Source: PUMD01 sp964599275
GTDB lineage: Bacteria; Bacillota; Sulfobacillia; SLMV01
Assembly: GCA_964599275.1 (NCBI GenBank)
Contig: CAZRFK010000013.1
Location: 1-31,947, forward strand
Direction of reading: 5' to 3'
DNA: 31,947 bases
How positions within the stretch are numbered: the stretch's first letter is position 1; each line of letters opens with the position of its first letter. A program made the position numbers and the translations under genes. This document shows positions 8,169 through 15,557 of the stretch, piece by piece. The notes under the pieces were generated by a model. That model did not search any database. It saw only the letters and a list, made by a program, of their open reading frames with translations, and was not told the origin of the DNA.

Positions 8169-9731
8169 TTGAGCGGCAGAATTGAAGAAGTTAGTTCCAT
8201 CTTAAAACAGCAGCTGCAGCAGTATGATGTGGAGGTAGAAGTAGACGAGATAGGTACAGTTATAGAAATTGCTGATGGCGTTGCACAAGTTCACGGTCTG
8301 CAGAATGCCATGGCCGGTGAGTTGTTGGAATTCGAAAACGGTGTTAATGGAATGGTTTTCAATCTGGAAAGGGACACAGTAGGTGTTGTCATCCTGGGAC
8401 CTTTTGATGATATCAAGTCGGGTAATGAGGTTCGTAGGACCGGCCGTATCGTGGAGGTGGGAGTAGGAGACTCTCTGCTGGGTCGGGTTGTAGACTCCCT
8501 GGGACAGCCCATCGATGGTAAAGGTCCCCTGGAAACTGAAAACACACGGCCCATCGAGGTTAAAGCCGCTGGGGTGCTGGAGCGGGAAGAAGTTAACACT
8601 CCCCTGCAGACCGGCTGGAAAGCCATTGATTCAATGATCCCCATAGGTCGGGGACAGCGTGAATTGATCATTGGAGACCGCCAGACAGGTAAGACTGCAC
8701 TGGTCCTTGACACTATTATCAATCAGCGTAAAAACGATGTGGTCTGTGTTTATGTGGCTATCGGACAGAAAGCCAGCACCGTGGCTTCCGTGGTGGATAC
8801 ACTGGAAAGACATGGGGCCATGGAACACACGGTGGTAGTATCAGCGGTGGCCAGTCAGCCTGCACCGCAGCTTTACATAGCTCCTTATGCGGGGTGTGCC
8901 ATTGGTGAACACTTCATGTTCAATGAAAACAAGGAAGTTCTTATTGTATACGACGATCTGACCAAGCATGCTTGGGCGTACAGAGAGATGTCCCTGTTGA
9001 TGCGTCGACCACCGGGCCGTGAAGCCTATCCCGGAGATATTTTTTATCTGCACTCCCGTCTTTTGGAAAGAGCTGCCAAATTGAACGAGGAGCGGCATGG
9101 CGGGGGCTCCCTTACCGCTTTACCAATAGTGCAGACCGCAGGCGGTGACATCAGTGCATATATCCCCACCAACCTGATATCTATTACCGATGGACAGATA
9201 TTCTTAGAGGCCGACTTGTTTTACGGTGGGGTTCGTCCGGCTATTGATGTGGGACGGTCGGTATCGAGAGTGGGTAGCGCAGCTCAGGTAGATGCGATGA
9301 AGAGAGTAGCTGGGCGCCTGCGGCTTGACCTCTCTCAGTACCGGGAACTGGAGGCCTTTGCCCAGTTCGGTTCTGACCTGGATGAGACAAGTCAGGCCCG
9401 TCTAGCCCGCGGTGAAAGGGTGACTGAGGTGCTCAAACAGGGAGAGCGTGAGCCGATGCCGGTGGAGGAACAGATTCTCAGCATATATCTGGGAGTAAAC
9501 GGATGGCTCGATTCTTTAGAAGTTGATGAAATCGGAGGTTTTGTGCCGCGGTTTATAGATTATTTCAGGAACAGCTATCCTGATATGTTTGCTCAACTGC
9601 AGGAAACCAAGGAACTAGATGACGACTACGCCGAGCAGCTGGATGAGGTCATTGATGAATACCTGACCCAGTGGACAGGTGAAGATTCAGCCGATTCTGA
9701 TGAAGCACAACAAGCCGAGCAGGCTTCCTGA
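8169..9731 (+). CDS. atpA: F1Fo ATP synthase subunit alpha
   Basis: Alpha subunits alternate with beta in the F1 hexamer and bind nucleotide non-catalytically. The 520-residue product begins with the family opening SGRIEEVSSILKQQL and has Walker A GDRQTGKT at residues 169-176, followed by VYVAIGQKASTVA, LIVYDDLTKHAWAYREMSLL and ISITDGQIFLE. The frame is open further upstream into atpH, but TTG 8169 is preferred because AGAGGTGG lies just before it and the N-terminus then matches the family. An acidic C-terminal tail extends past the usual end. Confidence 0.97.
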   Translation: MSGRIEEVSSILKQQLQQYDVEVEVDEIGTVIEIADGVAQVHGLQNAMAGELLEFENGVNGMVFNLERDTVGVVILGPFDDIKSGNEVRRTGRIVEVGVGDSLLGRVVDSLGQPIDGKGPLETENTRPIEVKAAGVLEREEVNTPLQTGWKAIDSMIPIGRGQRELIIGDRQTGKTALVLDTIINQRKNDVVCVYVAIGQKASTVASVVDTLERHGAMEHTVVVSAVASQPAPQLYIAPYAGCAIGEHFMFNENKEVLIVYDDLTKHAWAYREMSLLMRRPPGREAYPGDIFYLHSRLLERAAKLNEERHGGGSLTALPIVQTAGGDISAYIPTNLISITDGQIFLEADLFYGGVRPAIDVGRSVSRVGSAAQVDAMKRVAGRLRLDLSQYRELEAFAQFGSDLDETSQARLARGERVTEVLKQGEREPMPVEEQILSIYLGVNGWLDSLEVDEIGGFVPRFIDYFRNSYPDMFAQLQETKELDDDYAEQLDEVIDEYLTQWTGEDSADSDEAQQAEQAS

Positions 9732-9794
9732 GATGCCTGCCTGGGGTGGAGGTGAGACTCTGGGGTTTGAAGTTGATTTCTTGCCCCAACTATT

Positions 9795-10727
9795 ATGGAA
9801 AATGCCCGAGATATACGCCGCCGCATAAATGCTGTATCTAACACCCGGCAGATTACCAGGGCCATGGAACTGGTTGCCCGAACCAAGCTGCAGCGTACGC
9901 AGGAGAAGGCCCTTTCCGCTCAACCCTACAGCCGGGAGTTGAGGAGGCTGCTGGAGCGTTCTGTGGGCAGTTCTGATGCAGCTGTACCTGCCGGTATGCA
10001 GGGTATCTCTCCGCTTTTGGATGTGCGCCCTGTCGAGAGCACATTGATACTCGGTTTCAGTGCCGACCGCGGTCTGTGCGGTGCCTACAACAGCAACGTG
10101 ATCAAACGCACTGCTCGGCAGGTTTCCGAATCTGAAGAAAAAGGACAGGTACGGTTGATTGCGGTGGGTCAGCACATGCGGGATCATTTCAGACGCGGAG
10201 ATGTAGATATATTTGACGAGTTCGTAAACATTGGCGAAGAGGCAGCTTTGAATCTGGCCAGAACCCTGAGTCAATTGGCCCAGCAGGAATTTGCTCAGGA
10301 ACGTGCCGATCAGGTTTATCTGGTTTATACCGAGTTTGAATCTGTATTTTCAAACAGTCCAGTGGTGCAGCAGCTATTGCCGGTTACTTCCCTAGATGAA
10401 GGTGAGTCCCAAGATAAATCGGAACAGACCGAAGAGTCTGCTGATGGCACTCAAGGGGAAGCAGTTTACATCCACGAACCGACAACCGAGGAGTTATTCA
10501 AACAGCTGCTGCCCAGGTATGTCGATAATGCACTGTTTAGGGCGCTGACAGATGCCAAGGCCAGTGAACAAGCTGCCCGAGTGGTGGCCATGAAAAATGC
10601 CACTGACAATGCTGAAGACTTGATAGAAGACTTGACCAGAGACTACAACCGGGTAAGACAGACGCAGATTACCCGTGAAATAAATGAAATCGCCAGCGGT
10701 GCGGAAGCTCTGGCGGAACAAAGGTAA
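9795..10727 (+). CDS. atpG: F1Fo ATP synthase subunit gamma
   Basis: Gamma is the rotor shaft of F1. N-terminal RDIRRRINAVSNTRQITRAMELVA and C-terminal AARVVAMKNATDNAEDLIEDL..YNRVRQTQITREINEI are diagnostic. The product has 310 residues, longer than the usual ~285-290, because of a Glu/Asp/Gln-rich insertion at about residues 200-224. ATG 9795 is the only start that preserves the conserved N-terminus, yet no Shine-Dalgarno lies next to it; the nearest strong one (GGAGGTGA) is about 40 nt upstream. Confidence 0.96.
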   Translation: MENARDIRRRINAVSNTRQITRAMELVARTKLQRTQEKALSAQPYSRELRRLLERSVGSSDAAVPAGMQGISPLLDVRPVESTLILGFSADRGLCGAYNSNVIKRTARQVSESEEKGQVRLIAVGQHMRDHFRRGDVDIFDEFVNIGEEAALNLARTLSQLAQQEFAQERADQVYLVYTEFESVFSNSPVVQQLLPVTSLDEGESQDKSEQTEESADGTQGEAVYIHEPTTEELFKQLLPRYVDNALFRALTDAKASEQAARVVAMKNATDNAEDLIEDLTRDYNRVRQTQITREINEIASGAEALAEQR

Positions 10728-10764
10728 TGCTGAAGTTCGTTTTTTTGAAGGAGGGAAGTATAAC

Positions 10765-12231
10765 GTGTCAGGGGAGCAGCAGCTGACTGAAATAGATGTT
10801 TCCGGTGAAGATGAGTCAGAAGAAATGGGAAAAGCAGTGCAGATATTGGGTCCCGTTGTGGACGTTGAATTTCCGGAGGATCACCTGCCAAACATATACA
10901 ACGCAGTGGTGATTGAGCGCGAAGATGACGATGACCTGGTTTTGGAGGTAGCCCAGCATCTGGGAGATAATGTTGTACGCTGCATTGCGATGGATTCTAC
11001 TGATGGCCTGGTGCGAGGTATGCCAGCCCGCGATGTTGGCGAACCCATTTCTGTTCCAGTTGGAGAAGAAGTTCTGGGGCGCATGTTTGATGTTACCGGT
11101 TCTCCCATAGATGATGGTGAAAGTGTTGGAGATGAGATCGAACGATGGCCCATCCATCGGCCTATACCCGATGTTACTGATGTGGACCCGTCGACCGAAA
11201 TGCTGGAGACTGGTATCAAAGTCATTGATCTGTTCTGTCCTTTCGCTCGCGGAGGAAAGGTGGGTCTGTTTGGCGGTGCCGGTGTGGGCAAAACCGTACT
11301 GATTATGGAGCTGATTCACAATGTGGCCTTCGAACATGGAGGCTACTCGGTATTCGCCGGAGTTGGAGAAAGAACGCGTGAAGGAAACGACCTGTGGAAC
11401 GAGCTGAAAGAATCAGGAGTTTTGGATAAAACAGCCCTGGTGTTTGGTCAGATGAATGAGCCGCCCGGGGCCAGGTTCCGGGTGGGGTTGTCCGGCCTGA
11501 CCATGGCCGAGTATTTCCGTGAAGAAGAGGGCCGTGACCTGTTGATGTTCATCGATAATATCTTCCGATTTACTCAGGCAGGTTCGGAGGTGTCGGCCCT
11601 GCTGGGTCGGATGCCGTCCGAAGTTGGATATCAACCCACTCTGGCTACCGAAATGGGTAATCTTCAGGAGAGAATTACCAGTACCCGCAGGGGATCGATC
11701 ACCAGCGTACAGGCCATTTATGTTCCCGCCGATGATTACACTGATCCGGCACCTGTAGCTACTTTTGCTCACCTGGATTCGACGGTGCGGCTGGAAAGAG
11801 CTATCGTTGAGCGGGGAATTTATCCGGCTGTGGATCCATTAACTTCTACCTCCCGTATTCTGGAACCTCAGGTTGTTGGTGAAGAACACTACCGGGTGGC
11901 CAGCGAGGTTCAGGAGACCCTGCAGCGGTACAAAGATCTGCAGGATATCATAGCCATCCTGGGTATGGATGAGCTCTCCGAAGAAGACAGGTTGATCGTT
12001 GAACGCGCACGTAAAGTGGAACGTTTCCTGTCGCAGCCATTCTTTGTCGCTGAAGTATTTACCGGACTTACCGGTCAGTATGTACCGATTGAAGATACGG
12101 TTGAGGGGCTGTCTGATCTTCTGGCCGGAGAGCATGATGATCTACCGGAAGAGGCCTTTTACATGGTAGGTACCCTGGAAGAGGCAGTGGAAAAGGGACA
12201 AAAACTTATGGAGGAACACGGTAATGAGTGA
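10765..12231 (+). CDS. atpD: F1Fo ATP synthase subunit beta
   Basis: Beta carries the catalytic sites of F1. The 488-residue product has the entry strand GKAVQILGPVVDVEF, Walker A GGAGVGKT at 170-177, GERTREGNDLW, FGQMNEPPGARFRVGLSGLTMAEYFRE, the Walker B region LLMFIDNIFRFTQAGSEVSALLGRMPS and the DELSEED lever. The start is GTG 10765, 9 nt after GAAGGAGGG. That gives an acidic N-terminal extension of about 25 residues before the conserved fold, longer than in most bacteria. The stop overlaps atpC by 8 bp. Confidence 0.97.
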   Translation: MSGEQQLTEIDVSGEDESEEMGKAVQILGPVVDVEFPEDHLPNIYNAVVIEREDDDDLVLEVAQHLGDNVVRCIAMDSTDGLVRGMPARDVGEPISVPVGEEVLGRMFDVTGSPIDDGESVGDEIERWPIHRPIPDVTDVDPSTEMLETGIKVIDLFCPFARGGKVGLFGGAGVGKTVLIMELIHNVAFEHGGYSVFAGVGERTREGNDLWNELKESGVLDKTALVFGQMNEPPGARFRVGLSGLTMAEYFREEEGRDLLMFIDNIFRFTQAGSEVSALLGRMPSEVGYQPTLATEMGNLQERITSTRRGSITSVQAIYVPADDYTDPAPVATFAHLDSTVRLERAIVERGIYPAVDPLTSTSRILEPQVVGEEHYRVASEVQETLQRYKDLQDIIAILGMDELSEEDRLIVERARKVERFLSQPFFVAEVFTGLTGQYVPIEDTVEGLSDLLAGEHDDLPEEAFYMVGTLEEAVEKGQKLMEEHGNE

Positions 12232-12682
12232 CACCGGCAGAATTGCTTTGCAGATAATAACCCCGGAGCGAGAGTTTCCCGAGGTAAGGGCCGCTTACGT
12301 GCTGCTCCCTGCTGAAGAGGGTTATATTGGTATACTGCCGCGTCATGCTCCTCTGATGACTTCTCTGCAGGCGGGTGTGCTCAGTTACCGGACTGAAGAT
12401 CAGACCGAGAATGATGACACCGACCAGGACAAGCAGTTTTTTGCCATCAGCGGTGGGTTTGCTGAAGTAAAAGATAGCCGGGTCCTGGTTCTTGCTGATA
12501 CGGCAGAGCCCGCTGATGAAATAAATGTTGAGAGGGCGCGCCAGGCTATGGAACGTGCCGAACAGCGTCTTGATGAAAGTGATACTGATATAGATGCGGC
12601 CCGGGCACGCGGGGCCCTAAGAAGGGCTTTGGCGCGTCTCCGGGCGGTTGATGCCCAGCAGGGAGGCACTCAGGAAATCTAA
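12224..12682 (+). CDS. atpC: F1Fo ATP synthase subunit epsilon
   Basis: Epsilon links gamma to the c-ring and inhibits ATP hydrolysis. The beta-sandwich N-terminal domain is clear (LQIITPEREF, LPAEEGYIGILPRHAPLMTSLQAGVLSYR, FFAISGGFAEV, VLVLADTAEPADEINVERA), followed by a two-helix Ala/Arg-rich C-terminal domain. At 152 residues it is longer than the usual ~135, with an acidic insertion at about residues 57-70. It overlaps atpD by 8 bp and is the last atp gene. Confidence 0.95.
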   Translation: MSDTGRIALQIITPEREFPEVRAAYVLLPAEEGYIGILPRHAPLMTSLQAGVLSYRTEDQTENDDTDQDKQFFAISGGFAEVKDSRVLVLADTAEPADEINVERARQAMERAEQRLDESDTDIDAARARGALRRALARLRAVDAQQGGTQEI

Positions 12683-12699
12683 TTGTTTTTCTGATACAG

Positions 12700-12813
12700 C
12701 GCAAAGGTACCTAACAATCTGCGTCTGCTTTTCCCCAGCGGTCATAAAAAGCCTCTGAGGGCTATAACAATTAAGGTAGGCGCTGATGTAAAGGGAGAGG
12801 GGGTACCTTTGCG
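12700..12813 (+). promoter_or_regulatory. Structured leader around the spoIID start: perfect 12-bp inverted repeat
   Basis: CGCAAAGGTACC (12700-12711) and GGTACCTTTGCG (12802-12813) are exact reverse complements. The right arm contains the TTG start codon of spoIID (12809-12811) and the end of its ribosome site (GGAGAGGGGG, 12794-12803). Nested inside are CAGCG (12736-12740) pairing with CGCTG (12781-12785), and a hairpin AGCC-tctgag-GGCT near 12750-12763. The transcript can therefore fold into a concentric structure that hides the start codon. That it regulates translation is inference; a mobile-element end or DNA operator is also possible. I recognise no known riboswitch class in it. Confidence 0.55.
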
Positions 12814-13840
12814 TTATATTGTATTTGCCCTATTGCTGTTTTTGCTGACGGTGGTAATTGTCATTCCCTGGAGCATGATAAGCAGTTTGCAGCGAGGCGG
12901 GCAGAATTCTCCCCGACAAAAACCCTCCTCTCCACAAGAGGATGTATATTTCCCGCAAAACCCCACGATCACTGTATTTCGCAGCAGAGAGGGAGAGATT
13001 GCTGACCTGACGCTTGAAGAGTATGTGGTGGGTGTGGTGGCTGCAGAGATGCCGGCTGAATTTCACCCTGAGGCTTTGAAGGCTCAGGCAATCCTGGCCC
13101 GCACTTATGCTGTCAGCAAGATACGTGAGTTTGGAGGAAGCGGAAGTTCGGTGACTGATCGGGCTGACATTTCTGACAACCCTGATTACGATCAGGCTTG
13201 GTTGAGTGATGAGGAAATGCGGGCCAGGTGGGGTTTCTTTTCCTACTGGCGTTATCGCCAGAAGATAGAAGAGGCGGTTTCGGCTACAGAAGGAGTCGTG
13301 GCCACCTACAATAAAAGACTCATTGAGGCTGTCTACCACTCAACCTCTGGGGGACAGACAGAGCATGCTGAAGAGGTATGGGGGAGTCATTATCCCTATC
13401 TTGTAAGTGTGGATTCACCTCATGAGAAGCATTCCCCATACATTTCTACGGCTCACAGATTTACCTGGGAACAGCTGGGCGACCGGCTGGATATCAGCGC
13501 AGCCTTTCTGGCGTCTACACATGAAAGCCCCGAACAATCAGTGGTATCGGTGGCACAAGAAACCAGGACAGGGCGTATTGGAAAGGCTATTATCGGAAAT
13601 AAGGAATTCTCGGCAGTACAGCTGAGACAGCTGTTAGGGCTTCCCTCTACCTGGTGGGAAGTCAGTCATGACAGCTCTGGTGTCACTTTTACCGTCCGCG
13701 GGTTTGGACATGGGGTCGGGCTGTCGCAGTACGGGGCGGACGGCCTGGCAAAGCAGGGCGAAAATCATCAGAAAATCATGCAACATTTTTATCCGGGCAT
13801 AGAGCTGATTCCCCTGAATGAAGTACAGACCAACCCCTGA
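12809..13840 (+). CDS. spoIID: Stage II sporulation protein D (peptidoglycan lytic transglycosylase)
   Basis: SpoIID is a membrane-anchored lytic transglycosylase of the DMP complex needed for engulfment of the forespore. The 343-residue product has an N-terminal membrane anchor (residues ~3-24), then the SpoIID/LytB domain: LEEYVVGVVAAEMPAEFHPEALKAQAILARTYA, YHSTSGGQTEHAEEVWG, and FTVRGFGHGVGLSQYGADGLAKQG near the end. The Glu of AAEMPAEF corresponds to the catalytic acid of the family. The start is TTG 12809 behind GGAGAGGGGG. murA, which often lies between atpC and spoIID in Firmicutes, is absent here; the spoIIQ-like and spoIIID genes follow in standard order. Confidence 0.95.
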   Translation: MRYIVFALLLFLLTVVIVIPWSMISSLQRGGQNSPRQKPSSPQEDVYFPQNPTITVFRSREGEIADLTLEEYVVGVVAAEMPAEFHPEALKAQAILARTYAVSKIREFGGSGSSVTDRADISDNPDYDQAWLSDEEMRARWGFFSYWRYRQKIEEAVSATEGVVATYNKRLIEAVYHSTSGGQTEHAEEVWGSHYPYLVSVDSPHEKHSPYISTAHRFTWEQLGDRLDISAAFLASTHESPEQSVVSVAQETRTGRIGKAIIGNKEFSAVQLRQLLGLPSTWWEVSHDSSGVTFTVRGFGHGVGLSQYGADGLAKQGENHQKIMQHFYPGIELIPLNEVQTNP

Positions 13841-13909
13841 TATGCATCCCCTTTTACCGCATAATGGTATCTTTACTGGTGAATACTAGCGGTGAAAGGG
13901 GTGATTCTT

Positions 13910-14869
13910 GTGGCTACTTCACGCACACAGCGCAATACGGTTCGTCAGCTGCGGGTTAAAGTGCGCGTGCTGACGTTCGTCGTTTGTCTGTTAATTTTAG
14001 CGCTAATTCTTTCTAATTATCCCCAGGGTGTATTGTCATCTCGTAGTTTCATGGAATCGGCAGAATCACAAATTGAGCGCTTCAGTCTGCCTGGCGATCT
14101 TTCTCATTTCAGCGAGGATGGCAGCCGTCTTCCTGAGGCCCGGATACAGCTGCCATCCAACCTCTGGCAAAGAGCGGCTTCAGGGACTGACAGTGACGGT
14201 GAACCTGGAAAAACACGCGAATCCGATCCAGAAGTTGATGTACTGTCAGAAGAACCTGTCTGGAGCAGATTTGCATTCAGAGAAGATCGCCCCGGCTCCC
14301 GGGATGAAAGTTCAGATGAAACGGAGTCTGCACCGCAGAAGGATGAGCCCTCATCTGGGCAGGAGAAGGATAATCAGGACGAGTCTGCTCCGGAGAAGGA
14401 GGATGAATCCTCATCTGTTTCGGAAAAGCAGCAGGATGATGACTCAGTGAAACCATCTGACATTGAACAATTACCTGTGACTGGGGAGATAATAACCGAA
14501 TACGGATGGGGACGCTGTGAAACTCTGGATGAATGGAGATTCCATCCAGGAATAGACATTGCAGCTACGACAGGTACGCCGGTAAAGGCCGTTATCAGTG
14601 GCAGGGTTGTTGAAGTGGTGCAAGATCCGGGAATGGGTAAAATAATTACTCTAAAACTGAATGGAGGATACAAACTGGTTCATGCTGCACTCCGATCGGT
14701 CTTGGTGAATGAGGGAGAAATGGTACAAGCGGGAGACATCCTCGGTGAGGTTGGCGAATCGCCACCCCGCAAGGCCGGACTGACCCCGCATCTGCAGTGG
14801 GAAATTCGCACATCAGAAGGAGAACCGCTCCCTCCACCCGGACAGAAAGCCGAGCAGCCGCCAACGTAA
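13910..14869 (+). CDS. spoIIQ: SpoIIQ-like membrane-anchored M23 (LytM) domain protein, probably inactive as a peptidase
   Basis: Its position between spoIID and spoIIID and its single N-terminal membrane helix (residues ~20-37) mark it as the SpoIIQ-type forespore partner of SpoIIIAH. Residues ~70-185 form a low-complexity acidic linker rich in Glu, Asp, Ser and Lys, with repeated ES-APxK-DE units. The C-terminal LytM domain runs from ~190 to 305. Of the zinc ligands, H212 and D216 (HPGID) are present, but the final HxH is HLQ (H294, Q296), so the third ligand is lost; H258 remains. The well-spaced AAAGGGGTG favours GTG 13910; GTG 13892 would add six residues. B. subtilis SpoIIQ is likewise a degenerate LytM protein. 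Confidence 0.85.
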   Translation: MATSRTQRNTVRQLRVKVRVLTFVVCLLILALILSNYPQGVLSSRSFMESAESQIERFSLPGDLSHFSEDGSRLPEARIQLPSNLWQRAASGTDSDGEPGKTRESDPEVDVLSEEPVWSRFAFREDRPGSRDESSDETESAPQKDEPSSGQEKDNQDESAPEKEDESSSVSEKQQDDDSVKPSDIEQLPVTGEIITEYGWGRCETLDEWRFHPGIDIAATTGTPVKAVISGRVVEVVQDPGMGKIITLKLNGGYKLVHAALRSVLVNEGEMVQAGDILGEVGESPPRKAGLTPHLQWEIRTSEGEPLPPPGQKAEQPPT

Positions 14870-14922
14870 AACTAACATCATTACCATTAAAAACAACTGT
14901 TCAAGGTTTTAACCTGTTATCT

Positions 14923-15034
14923 ACCGCAGTCCCTTGTTTTTTCTGAGGGGACACACCGCAGTGTATGTTTGTCCGTCTCGCACATATACATGTTAGTGTC
15001 GTCCTCTCAGAACAAATATAGGAGGGACTGCGGT
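14923..15034 (+). promoter_or_regulatory. Switch-like leader hiding the spoIIID ribosome site and start
   Basis: AGGGACTGCGG (15023-15033) covers part of the Shine-Dalgarno GGAGGG (15021-15026) and reaches the G of the GTG start. It is exactly complementary to CCGCAGTCCCT at 14924-14934. A second pairing, TTCTGAGGGGAC (14941-14952) with GTCCTCTCAGAA (15001-15012), has one G-U wobble and stacks inside it. ACCGCAGT occurs twice upstream (14923-14930 and 14955-14962), so the start region has two possible partners, and GTCCCT can instead pair locally with AGGGGAC. These mutually exclusive folds look like an RNA switch controlling spoIIID translation; a MITE-like insertion is the main alternative. 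Confidence 0.55.
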
Positions 15035-15299
15035 GAGAAATTATATCTGGAAAAGGGTTCTGGAAGTAGGGAGTTATATAGCTCAGACAGGAGCAACTGT
15101 GCGGGATACTGCAAGCGTTTTCGGAGTCAGCAAGAGTACAGTTCACAAAGACGTAAGCGATCGCCTGCCGCAGATCGATACAGTACTGGCCAAAAAAGTC
15201 AGGAAGGTGCTGGAACGCAACAAGGCAGAAAGGCATATCAGAGGCGGCGAAGCCACTCGGCGAAAATATGCTGTAAAGAAAGAAGGAGTTTCGGGTTGA
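15033..15299 (+). CDS. spoIIID: Mother-cell transcription factor SpoIIID
   Basis: SpoIIID is a small DNA-binding protein that activates or represses sigma-E-dependent genes in the sporulating mother cell. The 88-residue product matches the family end to end: a helix-turn-helix (TVRDTASVFGVSKSTVHKDVSDRLPQI) and the basic C-terminal segment RHIRGGEATRRKYAVKKE. The start is GTG 15033, with GGAGGG 7 nt upstream. In many Firmicutes mbl or mreB follows; here a c-di-GMP riboswitch and flhO follow directly. Confidence 0.96.
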   Translation: MRNYIWKRVLEVGSYIAQTGATVRDTASVFGVSKSTVHKDVSDRLPQIDTVLAKKVRKVLERNKAERHIRGGEATRRKYAVKKEGVSG

Positions 15300-15366
15300 T
15301 TGTAGAATCACAGATAATAACGGGTATAGTCTTTTCGCAAGAGTTTAATGTATATTCAACTATGCA

Positions 15367-15460
15367 GGATACTCGACAATGGCAAACTCACCGCAAGGTG
15401 GGGACGCAAAGTCACGATTCCCGGAGTAAGGGTGGGAAGGTCGGACTACCGAAAGTATCT
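15367..15460 (+). ncRNA. Cyclic di-GMP-I (GEMM) riboswitch
   Basis: The conserved core reads GGCAAAC (15381-15387), a CACC-GCAA-GGTG hairpin with a GNRA tetraloop, GGGACGCAAAGTCAC (15401-15415), and GTCGGACTACCGA (15440-15452). GATACT (15368-15373) pairs with AGTATC (15454-15459) as P1. This matches the c-di-GMP-I class, which binds the second messenger that sets the motile/sessile balance. It precedes flhO by about 100 nt, so it should control flhO-flhP. A terminator overlaps its 3' half. Confidence 0.9.
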
Positions 15461-15472
15461 CCTTCCTTTTTT
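15435..15472 (+). terminator. Intrinsic terminator overlapping the c-di-GMP riboswitch
   Basis: GGAAGG (15435-15440) can pair with CCTTCC (15461-15466), directly followed by six T residues. The left arm lies in the riboswitch P3 region and the loop contains the 3' strand of P1, so the terminator and the folded aptamer cannot coexist fully. That geometry suggests c-di-GMP binding prevents termination (an ON switch), but this is inference. Beyond it, a perfect 7-bp hairpin TGCCGGC/GCCGGCA (15511-15517/15534-15540) ends just before the flhO ribosome site. Confidence 0.7.
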
Positions 15473-15557
15473 GTTCGTCACTGTTCCCTGCTCTGATATG
15501 CAATTACATTTGCCGGCTGTATGCGTTGTTTGCGCCGGCAGGCGAGAGGTGTTTCAA

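Noticed and set aside
9687..10274. Long minus-strand open frame (195 codons) opposite atpG
   Set aside because: It lies opposite highly conserved atpG coding sequence and its translation shows no domain pattern.
12790..12815. T-box-like motif (GGGGGTACC..GCG) before spoIID
   Set aside because: It does not match the T-box GGGTGGNACCGCG element, no specifier hairpin is visible, and spoIID is not an amino-acid-related gene.
14969..15496. Alternative 175-codon frame across spoIIID
   Set aside because: SpoIIID matches its family end to end in the other frame; this one crosses the hairpin leader and the riboswitch.
15348..15557. Upstream extension of the flhO reading frame
   Set aside because: It would translate the c-di-GMP riboswitch and terminator; TTG 15558 with GAGAGGTG restores the family N-terminus.
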